Shown: positions 7,001 through 15,356, counted from the stretch's first letter. The stretch is 17,520 nt of DNA from Deltaproteobacteria bacterium (GCA_027031565.1 JALVPX010000072.1:1-17520), one strand, 5' to 3'. Notes: generated from the sequence alone by a model not told the origin. Program-made: numbers and translations.

Positions 7001-7907
7001 CCAACCTTTCTTCAATGAGTTGATTCACAGAGACAATTTTTACCCTTTTTTGCAGAAGGGGCAAACAATTGTAGAGCACCCTGTAAGTTGCCATGTGCGG
7101 GTGCCCGATTGCAACAGCCCAGCCCTTTTTGCCGGCAACTTCCACCAGCCGGTTCACTTCCTTCAAGATCTCCCTTTCTTCGAAAACGTGGTCAAGAAAG
7201 ACATCGCGTTCTGCTGCTTCAACGCCCACGACCCTGGCCACCTTGTATGCAACAGAATCCTTCGTGGTTCGGCTGTCTATGAAAAACAGGCCCTTCTTTT
7301 TTATTTCCGCCATTATAATGTGCATTATATTGATATCGGCTGTCAGGCCTGAACCCATGTGATTGTTGATGCCTGCAGCAAAGGGCACCTTTTCTATTGC
7401 CTTGTTCAGCTTGTTCCTTATGGTTTGAAGATCCATGGACCGGTATATGGCGCCGGGCCCTGGATCGACACTCCCGGACCTTGGTTCCATGGGCATGTGA
7501 ACGAGGACGTCCTTTCCGGCCCTTGCCGCCTGTTCCGCCAGCTCCCTCGTATAAGGGGCATATGGCAGAAAGGCAAAGGAAAATGCAGCAGGCAGGTTTA
7601 TAAAGGCCTCGTCAAGGGGGTAATTGTAACCCATGTCGTCGATTATGATTGCCACCACCGGCATCTTTTTGGGGGCTGTCGTCTCAAGGTGTTTTGAATT
7701 CCGGGGAGCAGCAGGCAGGGGCTCTTCGAAGGCGGGCTGCGTCGAAGAGAGGTCCTTTTTGGGGGTGGGGAGAAGAAAGATTATCAGGAGCAGGGCACTC
7801 AAAAAGCCCAGCAAAAAAAGACGCCAGAGTAATCCAAAGGCCGCTCCAGAGTCTGGAGCGGCCCGTTTTTGCCTTACCCTTCGCTGCCTTTTGATGCGCT
7901 TTCCCAA
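6930..7907 (-). CDS. Divergent polysaccharide deacetylase family protein (YibQ/COG2861-like)
   Basis: The protein is 325 residues. A strongly basic N-terminus and one membrane helix (about 24-46) suggest an inner-membrane anchor with a periplasmic domain. Residues about 80-300 form the divergent polysaccharide deacetylase domain: VVAIIIDDMGYN (D90/D91), HMPMEP, INNHMGSGLT, FIDSRTT and AIGHPH. The start is TTG at 7907, because a TAA stop in the same frame lies immediately upstream and no ATG comes before the domain. No clear Shine-Dalgarno site is seen, so coupling to ctpA (23 nt upstream) is possible. EnvC-CtpA-deacetylase order is common in this lineage and YibQ also neighbours EnvC in E. 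coli. The substrate is unknown. The gene's 3' end overlaps queF. Confidence 0.87.
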   Translation of the reverse strand: MGKRIKRQRRVRQKRAAPDSGAAFGLLWRLFLLGFLSALLLIIFLLPTPKKDLSSTQPAFEEPLPAAPRNSKHLETTAPKKMPVVAIIIDDMGYNYPLDEAFINLPAAFSFAFLPYAPYTRELAEQAARAGKDVLVHMPMEPRSGSVDPGPGAIYRSMDLQTIRNKLNKAIEKVPFAAGINNHMGSGLTADINIMHIIMAEIKKKGLFFIDSRTTKDSVAYKVARVVGVEAAERDVFLDHVFEEREILKEVNRLVEVAGKKGWAVAIGHPHMATYRVLYNCLPLLQKRVKIVSVNQLIEERLDDNEIWRRSHSKGKTGALAKPKS

Positions 7908-7930
7908 TTATTAAGAGAAAAGGAAAGAGA

Positions 7931-9277
7931 CTATTTGGCAGATACCTTCATTTCGGTGAAAATCTGCCAGGCCTTCAAGATCCTCAAGGCCTCTTTTAGC
8001 TGGTTGTCCATTGGAGGACCCTGTTTTGCCCCATCCTTCTTTTTCTCTTTTTCTTCCTGTTTGGCAGGCGTGGCCTTTTTTTCCTTTTCACCTGGAAGAT
8101 GGCCCTCGAGATCCTTCTCTTTCAGGAAATGGAACGGGCTCTTGTCTTCCTTGGCCTCTTTCTTTTCTTCTGGCACAAAGGGGACCACTATGTCGGGGTG
8201 TATGCCTTCGGCCTGGATGGAGCGCCCGCTCGGTGTAAAATAGCGTGCTGTCGTAAGGCGCACTGCTGCTCCATCCGGCAAAGGTATTATGGTCTGCACA
8301 GAACCCTTGCCGAAGGTCTGGGTGCCAATAATAATCGCCCTCTTGTGGTCTTGCAGGGCTCCTGCAACGATCTCAGAGGCACTGGCACTTCCTTCATTTA
8401 CCAGTACCGCTATGGGGTAATCATGGGGCTCGCCGTTTGGATGAGCCTCAAACTTTATCTTCTGGCTCTTGACGCGGCCATCGGTATAAACAATAAGGCC
8501 GGAATTCAGGAACTCATCTGCCACTTTCACGGCCTGGTCCAACAATCCGCCTGGGTCGTTTCGCAGATCCAGCACCAGCCCCTTGAGGCCTTTTTTGCCC
8601 TCCATCTCCTTCAATGCCTTTTTGAGTTCTGAGCTGGTCTTTTCCCGGAAATTGCTTATTCTCACATATCCGTAGCCATCTTCTAGCATCCTGTAGCGGA
8701 CACTCTTTATGGGAATTACGTCCCTTACAATGGTTACATCCTTCAACTGGCGCCAGCCTTCACGGAATATGGAAATAGTTACCTTTGTTCCCTTCGGGCC
8801 GCGCAGCAATTTCACGGCATCTATGAGGGTCATGTTCTTGGTGCTCTTGCCGTTGATCTTCAATATCTTGTCGTTTGCCTTCAGACCCGCCTTGAAGGCC
8901 GGTGTGCCCTCGATGGGGGACACCACTGTCAATACGCCGTCCCGCAAAGTAATTTCAATGCCGATGCCCGTAAAGCTGCCTTTTGTCTCTACCTGCAACT
9001 CCTTGAAATCTTCCGGCTTCATGAATGCCGAGTGCGGGTCCAGGGACTGGAGCATCCCTTGTATGGCCCCGTAAATTAATTTCCTGGGGGCTACCTGCTC
9101 GACATAATTCCTCTGCACGAGTTCCAGCACTGCCGCAAAGGTCTTGAGCTCTTCGTAAGTATCTTCTTCCTTTGCCGAGGCGATTTGACGCATCTGGTAG
9201 GAACCGGCTGCCGCAAACAATAGTAACAAGATGGCAACAATAGTTGTGATTCGAAGGGTCTTTTTCATACGCACCAT
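7931..9277 (-). CDS. ctpA: Carboxyl-terminal processing protease, peptidase S41 family
   Basis: This 448-residue periplasmic serine protease starts at ATG 9277 (MVRMKKTLRITTIV...); ATG 9268 is also possible, while the frame extends to a TTG at 9325 without a good site. One N-terminal hydrophobic segment (about 7-24) exports or anchors it. A PDZ domain (about 100-184) carries SFTGIGIEI and GTPAFKAGLKANDKILKING. The S41 core has LRNDPGGLLDQAV, nucleophile S299 in GSASASEIVAGAL and general base K324 in TFGKGSVQT, the S...K spacing of 25 seen in Prc. The last 85 residues or so are rich in Lys/Glu and low in complexity, unlike a folded domain. Such proteases degrade or trim periplasmic proteins, often peptidoglycan hydrolases. 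It sits between envC and the deacetylase gene. Confidence 0.94.
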   Translation of the reverse strand: MVRMKKTLRITTIVAILLLLFAAAGSYQMRQIASAKEEDTYEELKTFAAVLELVQRNYVEQVAPRKLIYGAIQGMLQSLDPHSAFMKPEDFKELQVETKGSFTGIGIEITLRDGVLTVVSPIEGTPAFKAGLKANDKILKINGKSTKNMTLIDAVKLLRGPKGTKVTISIFREGWRQLKDVTIVRDVIPIKSVRYRMLEDGYGYVRISNFREKTSSELKKALKEMEGKKGLKGLVLDLRNDPGGLLDQAVKVADEFLNSGLIVYTDGRVKSQKIKFEAHPNGEPHDYPIAVLVNEGSASASEIVAGALQDHKRAIIIGTQTFGKGSVQTIIPLPDGAAVRLTTARYFTPSGRSIQAEGIHPDIVVPFVPEEKKEAKEDKSPFHFLKEKDLEGHLPGEKEKKATPAKQEEKEKKKDGAKQGPPMDNQLKEALRILKAWQIFTEMKVSAK

Positions 9278-9352
9278 TTCAAACGCTCTAAGTTGTTTGC
9301 TATTTCTTAAATCAAAGAGGCGCAATAAGCAATATAGTCGCGCTAAAAAGGC

Positions 9353-10573
9353 CTATTTTTTAAATGCACGATTTACCTTGAGCCACGAGGGATTGAACCA
9401 TGGCAGGGGATTCAAGGTCTTGTCTTCCCATCTGAGCTCGAAGTAAACACCTTCTGGTATCCACGGCCCGCTGCCAGACAGGCCTATTACATCCCCTTCA
9501 TGCACCATGTCCCCCACCTGCCTGAAAAGCACAGAGAGCTGGGCCACAAGACTCATAAAACCATCTCCATGGTCCAATATTATCACATTGCCATATCCCT
9601 TGAGGCTTCCTGCGTAGACCACCTGGCCATCAAAAAAGGCCGTTACGTTTGAACCCCATGGAGCAGCTATAAGGACACCCCTTACCTTTTTGCCAGCAGG
9701 GGTTTTTCTGGTAATGGCCCCATACACCGGGGGCTCAAGGTCACCCTTCTGCTTAACGAGGCTTGCGCCAGAGGAAAGGGCCGCCTTCAGCCTCTGTTTT
9801 TCCCTTCTCTTGCGTTCGAGCCAGGCCTGTTTACGCAACTCCTTAAGGAGAGCCTTCAAAGATTGCCTGGCCTGCTGAAGTTCGGCCAGATTCTGTGAAT
9901 AATCTTCACCCTGCTGTATGAGCCTCTGCAGCAGCTTTTTTTTCTCTTCCTTCTTCGCCTCTAGCTGCAAGGTTTCCTGCTCCATCTTTAAGGCCGCCTT
10001 TTTGAAGAGATTGCTCTTGAACTGCAGGTCATCTTTTACGGCCTTTACTCGTTCCAGCTCTTTCAAATATCTTTTCCGGACTTCCTTGTCGTGGGCCAGG
10101 AGCTTTTTTAAATAGGCCTGCCTGGAATATATCTCCGGCACGGTTTCAGCTGCAAAAATGATATTCAGGGTGCCTATGGTCCCGGTCTCGTAAAGACCCC
10201 TTAGCCTGCTTTCAACCTTTTTTTGAAGATCGTCGAGCAGGGCTTTTTGTTTCTGGAACACCTCCCGTGCCTTCAGAAATTCAAGTTCAACCTCGGTCCA
10301 TTTCCTGCGCGCCTCTTCAAGCTTGTGCCACTGTTTTTCGATATCCTTGTCCAGATTCTCAAGCTCCTCAAGGAGCGACCTTTCCTTTTTCTTTACCTCG
10401 TTTATAAGCTTCTTCTTCTCTTTTATGCCCTTTTCAACTGTCTTCAGCTCTTTTTTCTTCTGTTTGATCTGCTTGTAGGTGGAAGTCCTTGCAGGCGCAT
10501 GTTGACAAGGCACAATCAGCAAAACAAAGGAGGCAAGAGCAACCAATAAACATTTCAGCAAATGCCTGCTCAC
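9353..10573 (-). CDS. envC: EnvC-like murein hydrolase activator with degenerate LytM (M23) domain
   Basis: The 406-residue product starts at GTG 10573, which shares GTGA with the ftsX stop; earlier codons in this frame lie inside ftsX and are discarded. Residues 1-28 are an export signal (LLVALASFVLLIVP). Residues about 31-275 are a long charged coiled coil. A LytM fold follows (about 300-400): GSLKGYGNVIILDHGDGFMSL, VGDMVHEGDVIG and VYFELRWEDKTLNPLPW. The zinc ligands of active M23 peptidases look absent: the HxH-type position reads VAQL instead of YAHL, and LHFE is VYFE. This matches EnvC, which does not cut peptidoglycan itself but activates amidases under control of FtsEX. Overlap with ftsX supports that partnership. 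Confidence 0.9.
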   Translation of the reverse strand: MSRHLLKCLLVALASFVLLIVPCQHAPARTSTYKQIKQKKKELKTVEKGIKEKKKLINEVKKKERSLLEELENLDKDIEKQWHKLEEARRKWTEVELEFLKAREVFQKQKALLDDLQKKVESRLRGLYETGTIGTLNIIFAAETVPEIYSRQAYLKKLLAHDKEVRKRYLKELERVKAVKDDLQFKSNLFKKAALKMEQETLQLEAKKEEKKKLLQRLIQQGEDYSQNLAELQQARQSLKALLKELRKQAWLERKRREKQRLKAALSSGASLVKQKGDLEPPVYGAITRKTPAGKKVRGVLIAAPWGSNVTAFFDGQVVYAGSLKGYGNVIILDHGDGFMSLVAQLSVLFRQVGDMVHEGDVIGLSGSGPWIPEGVYFELRWEDKTLNPLPWFNPSWLKVNRAFKK

Positions 10574-11454
10574 AGCTTTAAAAACCTCCGCATGGAAAAC
10601 AGGGTCCCTACAATGCAGGCCAAGGTGGTAACACCAATCACCGGTGCCCAAAAGGTGTAAGGAAGAAATTGATAATCAAGGCCCCTCAAAAGCTGCGAAC
10701 CAGCCAGCATAGGCTTTGTATATGTGTACATCGCATAGATGATTCCCACTGCAAGGCTTGAACCAATGAGCCCCTGCAGCAAGGCCTCGATCAAGAACGG
10801 ACCCTGGATAAAGGAATTCGTTGCGCCCACCAGGCGAAGTATCTCAAGCTCTTCCTGCCTGGCATAGACGGTGAGCTTAATAGTGCTGGCCACCACGAAT
10901 ACCGCGCTCAAGAGCAGCAAGACACCCCCTGCTGCCACGACCATCTTCGTGAGATGGGAAAAGGCCTCCAGCCTGTGGAGCCATTCCTGGCCATACTGGA
11001 CCTTGTCCACTTCCGGCCACCTAGCTATCTTTTCAGCAAGTTCCTTGATGCGGGTAAGCTGAAAAAGTGCCCGGTCGATCTCGAGTTCAAAAGATGGGGG
11101 CAGAAAACCAGGCTCTACGCCGTCCAGGATGTTTACTTCGTCCTTTAGATAGGATTCGAGACGGTAGTAGGCCTCTTCAGGAGAGACATAGGTCACAGAC
11201 TTCACCCCTTCCATCTTCTGCAAGGTGGCAAATACGGCTGGTATGCGGTCAGGGGCGAGATCCTTCTTCAAATAGACCACGATACCGAGCTCCCTTCCAA
11301 AATGCCCGACGAAACGCTCTAAATTAAAATAAAGGAAAGAGAAGAAAACGAATATCAAAAGAGACAGTGTGACAACTATTGTAGTTACGGTCTGTGTTCC
11401 GGCATTCTGCTTTATGTCTGAAAAGGCCCGTCTGAATAAGATATTGAGGGTCAT
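10570..11454 (-). CDS. ftsX: Cell division protein FtsX
   Basis: FtsX is the membrane subunit of the FtsEX complex at the divisome, transmitting ATP hydrolysis in the cytoplasm to a periplasmic hydrolase activator. The 294-residue protein shows four membrane helices (about 22-44, 170-193, 218-243, 265-287), a large periplasmic loop between the first two (ECD, with SPEEAYYRLESYL and EVDKVQYGQEWLHRL), and the FtsX-family motif ARQEELEILRLVGATNSFI after helix 2. The ATG overlaps the ftsE stop by four bases (ATGA), and its TGA overlaps the envC GTG, so the three are translationally coupled. Confidence 0.95.
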   Translation of the reverse strand: MTLNILFRRAFSDIKQNAGTQTVTTIVVTLSLLIFVFFSFLYFNLERFVGHFGRELGIVVYLKKDLAPDRIPAVFATLQKMEGVKSVTYVSPEEAYYRLESYLKDEVNILDGVEPGFLPPSFELEIDRALFQLTRIKELAEKIARWPEVDKVQYGQEWLHRLEAFSHLTKMVVAAGGVLLLLSAVFVVASTIKLTVYARQEELEILRLVGATNSFIQGPFLIEALLQGLIGSSLAVGIIYAMYTYTKPMLAGSQLLRGLDYQFLPYTFWAPVIGVTTLACIVGTLFSMRRFLKL

Positions 11455-12131
11455 GACACCACCTCCACCTTGCCGGATTCAAGCCTCAAGACCCTGCCAG
11501 GGCTGTCTTGGTACAACCGTTCATCATGGGTGGCAAAGAGGATAGTGGCACCCCTGGCATTCAACTCGTGCATCAGGAGCATCACCTCTGCGGTCCTGAG
11601 CTTGTCAAGGTTTCCTGTGGGCTCGTCTGCCAGGATGATAGGCGGCCGGTTGACCACTGCCCTTGCAATGGAGACCCGCTGCTGCTCACCGCCAGAAAGC
11701 TGCGGCGGATACTGGTGCATCTTGTGGCCAAGACCCACTCCCTCAAGGACCTGGCACACCCTCTTCTTTACCTGTTCCTTGCGAAGCCCAAGCACCTCGA
11801 GGCTCAGCGCCACGTTCTCGAACACGCTTTTGTTTGAAAGAAGCTTGAAATCCTGGAATATGACCCCTATTTTCCGCCTCAAATAGGGAACCTGCGATCT
11901 GGACAATGAGGACAGGTCCATTCCATCTACTATTATCTTGCCAGATGTGGGGAGCTCGGCCCTGAACAAGAGGCGCAGCAAGGTTGTTTTGCCTGCACCG
12001 CTTTGACCAGTGAGGAACACCAGCTCTCCCTTTTCGATCTCCAAATTGACATCTGACATAACCAGGTGATTGGGGGGATATTTTTTTGACACCCCTTGGA
12101 AGCTGATAATTGGTGTTTCAGCTGTTAACAT
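11451..12131 (-). CDS. ftsE: Cell division ATP-binding protein FtsE
   Basis: FtsE is the ABC ATPase of FtsEX. From ATG 12131 it is 226 residues; that start has GGAG six bases upstream, while the frame reaches back to TTG 12143. Walker A is GQSGAGKTT (42-50), the Q-loop VIFQDF has Q93, the ABC signature is LSGGEQQ (145-151), Walker B is IILADEPTGNLD (D169/E170), and the H-loop FATHD has H202. FtsE-typical features include the strong similarity of KIGVIFQDFKLLSNKSVFENV to the family. It is the first gene of the minus-strand string, so a promoter probably lies in the 203-bp divergent gap, though none is obvious. Confidence 0.95.
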   Translation of the reverse strand: MLTAETPIISFQGVSKKYPPNHLVMSDVNLEIEKGELVFLTGQSGAGKTTLLRLLFRAELPTSGKIIVDGMDLSSLSRSQVPYLRRKIGVIFQDFKLLSNKSVFENVALSLEVLGLRKEQVKKRVCQVLEGVGLGHKMHQYPPQLSGGEQQRVSIARAVVNRPPIILADEPTGNLDKLRTAEVMLLMHELNARGATILFATHDERLYQDSPGRVLRLESGKVEVVS

Positions 12132-12334
12132 CTGCATCTCCAAACGTTTTCATATACAACTTGCCGCCATGTTCATAACCAGGCGTCTTTATTGCAAATG
12201 CCAGGCCATGGCTCGGCATGGTTCAGGCCCAGCCCTGGGAATGCCCCCTTTTAGGACTCTGCACCTTTTGCCGATAATAGTGCAAAGAAAATCTTGATAA
12301 ATATTCATAAACAAGGCGGTATCAGAGCGGTACT
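12132..12334. other. Divergent intergenic region between ftsE and pilT with nested inverted repeats
   Basis: Both flanking operons start here, so promoters in both directions are expected. The visible structure is GCCATGGC (12205-12212) and a nested dyad, GGCAT 12215-12219 with ATGCC 12241-12245 and CAGG 12224-12227 with CCTG 12234-12237. A possible plus-strand -10, GATAAT, is near 12270 but has a poor -35. No confident promoter can be named. Confidence 0.4.
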
Positions 12335-13420
12335 ATGGCAAAAATAGATGCTTTTTTCAAATTGATGCATGAGCAGGGGGCGTCCGACCTCCATCTGGCA
12401 GCCGGTTCCCCACCAATATTAAGGATCAGGGGCGACCTCCATAGGGTCAAATACAATGCCATCAATGATGATGAACTAAAGGCCATGCTATATGAAATAG
12501 CCCCGGAAGAAAAAATCAAGGTCTTTGAAGAGACTGGAGACGTTGATTTCGGCTATGAGATCCCAAATCTCGCCCGTTACAGGGCAAATTTTTTCATGCA
12601 GAAAAACGGCATTGGTGCCGTCTTCAGGGAGATTCCCAGCACGATCTTGACAGCAGAACAATTGGGCCTGCCTGCGATCATGACGAAACTGGCCATGCTG
12701 CCAAGGGGGCTGGTTCTCGTTACAGGGCCTACCGGAAGCGGTAAATCAACGACCCTGGCTGCAATCATCGACCATGCAAACCGCAACAGGAAAGATCACA
12801 TCATAACGGTGGAAGATCCCATTGAATTCGTGCATGAAAGCAAGGGATGCCTGGTAAACCACAGGGAAGTGGGCCTTCACACCAGGTCATTCAGCGCTGC
12901 CCTGAGGGGTGCCCTTCGTGAAGACCCGGATATCATACTCGTTGGCGAAATGCGTGATCTTGAAACCATATCCCTGGCCATCGAGGCGGCAATGACCGGT
13001 CACCTCGTAATGGGTACGCTTCATACGATAAGCGCCGCAAAGACCGTAGACAGGGTGATCGAGATATTTCCGCAAGAACAGCAGGCCCAGGTACGCTCCA
13101 CCCTTGCCGATGCCTTGAGGGCCGTAATCTCCCAGACCATGTTCAAGCGTGTCGACACCCCGGGCCGCTGTGTAGCCTTTGAGATTCTCGTGGCCACCCC
13201 GGCGGTCAGGAACCTGATACGTGAGGCCAAGACCTATCAGATTCCATCTTCCATGCAGACAGGGAAAAAATATGGAATGCAGACCCTGGACGACGCCATT
13301 ATGGAACTCCTGCAAAAGGGCTGGATCGATCCGGATGAGGCATATAACAAGTGTGTGGACAAGGCCAAATTCAAGCCCTTTGCTCGAAGCGCGCCCATAG
13401 ATTTCACGGAGGTGGCCTGA
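12335..13420 (+). CDS. pilT: Type IV pilus retraction ATPase PilT
   Basis: PilT is the hexameric motor that depolymerises type IV pili for twitching and DNA uptake. The 361-residue protein has the N-terminal PAS-like half (SDLHLAAGSPPILRIRGDL), Walker A GPTGSGKST (131-139), Asp box TVEDPIEF (159-166), Walker B ILVGEMRD with E205, and His box TGHLVMGTLHT (221-231). The PilT-specific C-terminal motif AVRNLIREAKTYQI (290-303; AIRNLIR class) and KYGMQTLDD are present, so retraction rather than assembly is the likely role. Length is close to the usual 345. A second PilT-like gene begins two bases after its stop, and no other pilus gene is in view. Confidence 0.94.
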   Translation: MAKIDAFFKLMHEQGASDLHLAAGSPPILRIRGDLHRVKYNAINDDELKAMLYEIAPEEKIKVFEETGDVDFGYEIPNLARYRANFFMQKNGIGAVFREIPSTILTAEQLGLPAIMTKLAMLPRGLVLVTGPTGSGKSTTLAAIIDHANRNRKDHIITVEDPIEFVHESKGCLVNHREVGLHTRSFSAALRGALREDPDIILVGEMRDLETISLAIEAAMTGHLVMGTLHTISAAKTVDRVIEIFPQEQQAQVRSTLADALRAVISQTMFKRVDTPGRCVAFEILVATPAVRNLIREAKTYQIPSSMQTGKKYGMQTLDDAIMELLQKGWIDPDEAYNKCVDKAKFKPFARSAPIDFTEVA

Positions 13421-13421
13421 T

Positions 13422-14594
13422 ATGCACAGATCTGATCTCGACATGCTGCTCAATGAATTGCTCGAGGCCCATCCTAGGATTTCTGACCTCAATTTTACAG
13501 TGGGAAGGCCTTGCCAGGTGGCTGCAGACGGCAAGCTCCATCAGGTGCCAGCAGGCCTGAATACAGATTTCTTGACGCCCTTTCAGACAGAAATGCTTGC
13601 CTTGACCATGATCGACAACAACAAGAGGCTCATCTCCGACTTGATCAAGCATGGCTCTTGTGACTTCTCGTATCACCTGCATGACGGCCCAAGGTTCCGT
13701 GTCAATGTCTTTTCCCAGCGGGGGACATACAGCATCGTCATGCGCCGCCTGGAAAACGAGGTCCCCACCATTGAGGGGCTGGATCTGCCTTCCTGTTTCA
13801 AGGAGATGGCACGAGAAAAAAATGGGATCATTCTTTTTACAGGTGCGACAGGAACTGGTAAGACCACCTCTCTGGCAGCCATATTGGACGAGATTAACCG
13901 ACACGAGCCCCTCCACATCATTACCCTGGAGGATCCCATTGAATATGTTCATGAACACAAAAAGGCCACGTTCAACCAGCGGGAATTGGGCAAGGACTTC
14001 GATGCCTTCAGCAACGGCCTAAGGGCAGCCCTGCGTCAGGCGCCTCACGTTGTGCTGGTCGGCGAAATGAGGGACAGGGAAACAGTCGAAATAGCCATGA
14101 ATGCCGCGGAAACAGGTCACCTGGTCTTCAGCACGCTTCATACTGTTAACGCAGGCCACACAATAAACAGAATCCTTGGTATGTTCACCACCGAAGAAGA
14201 GCGCCAGGTGCGCTTCAGGCTGGCCGACTCAATAAGATGGGTCGTGGGCCAGCGCCTGCTTCCCAAAAAAGAAGGCGGTAGAGTGGCCGTCTTTGAAATC
14301 ATGCACAACAATATCCGCGTAAAAGACGCTATCATAAACGGCGAAAGGGAAGGAAAGACCTTTTACGAAATCATAGAAAGCGCCCACGGCGTGGGAATGC
14401 AGACCTTTGACCAGCACATTATCGAGCTTTTCCAGCAAGGCGTGATAGATGAAGAGACTGCCCTTGCCTATGCCAGCAGCAGGGCCAAAGTGCGCCAGGG
14501 CATTGATAAAGAAAAGAACAAGCGCGGAGAAAAGACCTCCGATATCGAAGGGTTGAGCATCGATCTGGACTGGGACGTCCGGGCACCAGTTTAA
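13422..14594 (+). CDS. Second PilT/PilU-like pilus retraction ATPase
   Basis: This 390-residue protein is paralogous to its upstream neighbour. Walker A is GATGTGKTT (141-149), the Asp box TLEDPIEYVHE (168-178), Walker B VLVGEMRD with E215, and the His box TGHLVFSTLHT (231-241). It departs from PilT in the AIRNLIR region, which reads NNIRVKDAIING, and it has a charged 40-residue C-terminal tail. PilU-like accessory motors likewise differ in this region, so it may be an auxiliary retraction ATPase, but the assignment between PilT2 and PilU is open. It starts two bases after the pilT TGA, implying a shared transcript. Confidence 0.88.
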   Translation: MHRSDLDMLLNELLEAHPRISDLNFTVGRPCQVAADGKLHQVPAGLNTDFLTPFQTEMLALTMIDNNKRLISDLIKHGSCDFSYHLHDGPRFRVNVFSQRGTYSIVMRRLENEVPTIEGLDLPSCFKEMAREKNGIILFTGATGTGKTTSLAAILDEINRHEPLHIITLEDPIEYVHEHKKATFNQRELGKDFDAFSNGLRAALRQAPHVVLVGEMRDRETVEIAMNAAETGHLVFSTLHTVNAGHTINRILGMFTTEEERQVRFRLADSIRWVVGQRLLPKKEGGRVAVFEIMHNNIRVKDAIINGEREGKTFYEIIESAHGVGMQTFDQHIIELFQQGVIDEETALAYASSRAKVRQGIDKEKNKRGEKTSDIEGLSIDLDWDVRAPV

Positions 14595-14612
14595 TCTTGG
14601 GAGAAGGCAACA

Positions 14613-15251
14613 ATGGAAATAACCTGCAAGGGATGCAATAAACGCTACACTATAAGGGACGATAAAATACCAGCACAGGGCAGTGCCTATCTTTCCTGCC
14701 CCCAGTGCGGAGAGAAGATAGAAATCAGGGCGCCGGAGACCTTTCCTCCGGATCCGCCGCCTGCCAGTGATGCCCAGCAACATGTCACGGATGATCCCGA
14801 ATTTTTTGAGCCTGGCATAAGGACGGCACTCGTTTACTGCCCGCAGGAAGAGGCGAGGCTGGAGGCCAACAAGGCATTGAAACAGTTAAACTTCAGGGTA
14901 CGTGAAATTAAAACTGCTGCAGACATAGCAAGCCGGTTCAGGTACAACACCTTTGATCTGGTCCTCTTGTTTCAAAACGGGCCTGATCCCGAACAGCCTT
15001 TACGGGAAATCCACCACTTTATAAACACCTTGGAGCCAGAAAGGCGGAAAAAGGTATTTGTCGTTTACTTTCACCTGTCGGGCAACCGGTACAATACCCT
15101 CCAGGCCTTCAGCTATTCCGTCGATATGACCCTTAATCCATTGGACCTGGGAAGTCTCGTGGACCTGCTTCCAAAGGCGCTCAAACAAAAGGAATTCCGT
15201 TACAAAATCATTGAGGAGTGCAGGGCGGAACTGGCAGCTGCAGCGCTGTAG
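14613..15251 (+). CDS. MJ0042-type zinc-ribbon protein with pseudo-receiver domain
   Basis: This 212-residue protein starts at ATG 14613 with AGAAGG about six bases upstream. Residues 1-40 form an MJ0042/zinc-ribbon_5 motif (ITCKGCNKRYTIRDDKIP...SCPQCGEKIEI) with ligands C5, C8, C29 and C32. A proline-rich linker (about 42-52) follows. Residues about 70-195 read like a response-regulator receiver fold: RTALVYCPQEEARLEANKAL, then FDLVLLF at the place of the phosphoacceptor strand, and AFSYSVDMTLNPLDLGSLVDLLPKAL at the place of the alpha4-KPF-alpha5 region. The phosphoacceptor Asp is replaced (F120), and no KP pair is seen, so it would be non-phosphorylatable. It lies 18 bp after the second PilT gene; a role in pilus control is inferred only from position. 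Confidence 0.75.
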   Translation: MEITCKGCNKRYTIRDDKIPAQGSAYLSCPQCGEKIEIRAPETFPPDPPPASDAQQHVTDDPEFFEPGIRTALVYCPQEEARLEANKALKQLNFRVREIKTAADIASRFRYNTFDLVLLFQNGPDPEQPLREIHHFINTLEPERRKKVFVVYFHLSGNRYNTLQAFSYSVDMTLNPLDLGSLVDLLPKALKQKEFRYKIIEECRAELAAAAL

Positions 15252-15301
15252 CCCAAAGCAATTTCTTTTATACAAGCCGGGCCTTTTCAAGCCGTACAAT
15301 T

Positions 15302-15356
15302 CCATGTAGGCTTTCAAACATGGCAGTGGTTTATCAGGATGATCCCTTAACCACTG
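15302..15356. repeat. Two inverted repeats in the galU leader
   Basis: CCATGT (15302-15307) pairs with ACATGG (15318-15323), and CAGTGGTT (15324-15331) pairs with AACCACTG (15349-15356); the second loop itself holds GGAT-g-ATCC. They lie back to back in the 130-bp gap before galU. No U-tract follows, so a terminator is not supported; an RNA leader or operator is possible. Confidence 0.35.

Noticed and set aside
9278..9325. Upstream TTG start for CtpA
   Set aside because: The residues before MVRMKK are not signal-like, and no ribosome-binding site precedes the TTG.
9339..9362. A/T-rich palindrome around AGGCCT after the envC stop as a terminator
   Set aside because: It is a loopless palindrome without a GC stem, and ctpA follows closely, so termination is not supported.
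10574..10651. 26-codon extension of the envC frame into ftsX
   Set aside because: The sequence there is the out-of-frame ftsX 3' end; the GTG overlapping the ftsX stop begins a proper signal peptide.
12887..13534. 215-codon minus-strand open frame inside pilT
   Set aside because: Shadow of the well-supported pilT and second PilT frames; no family features.
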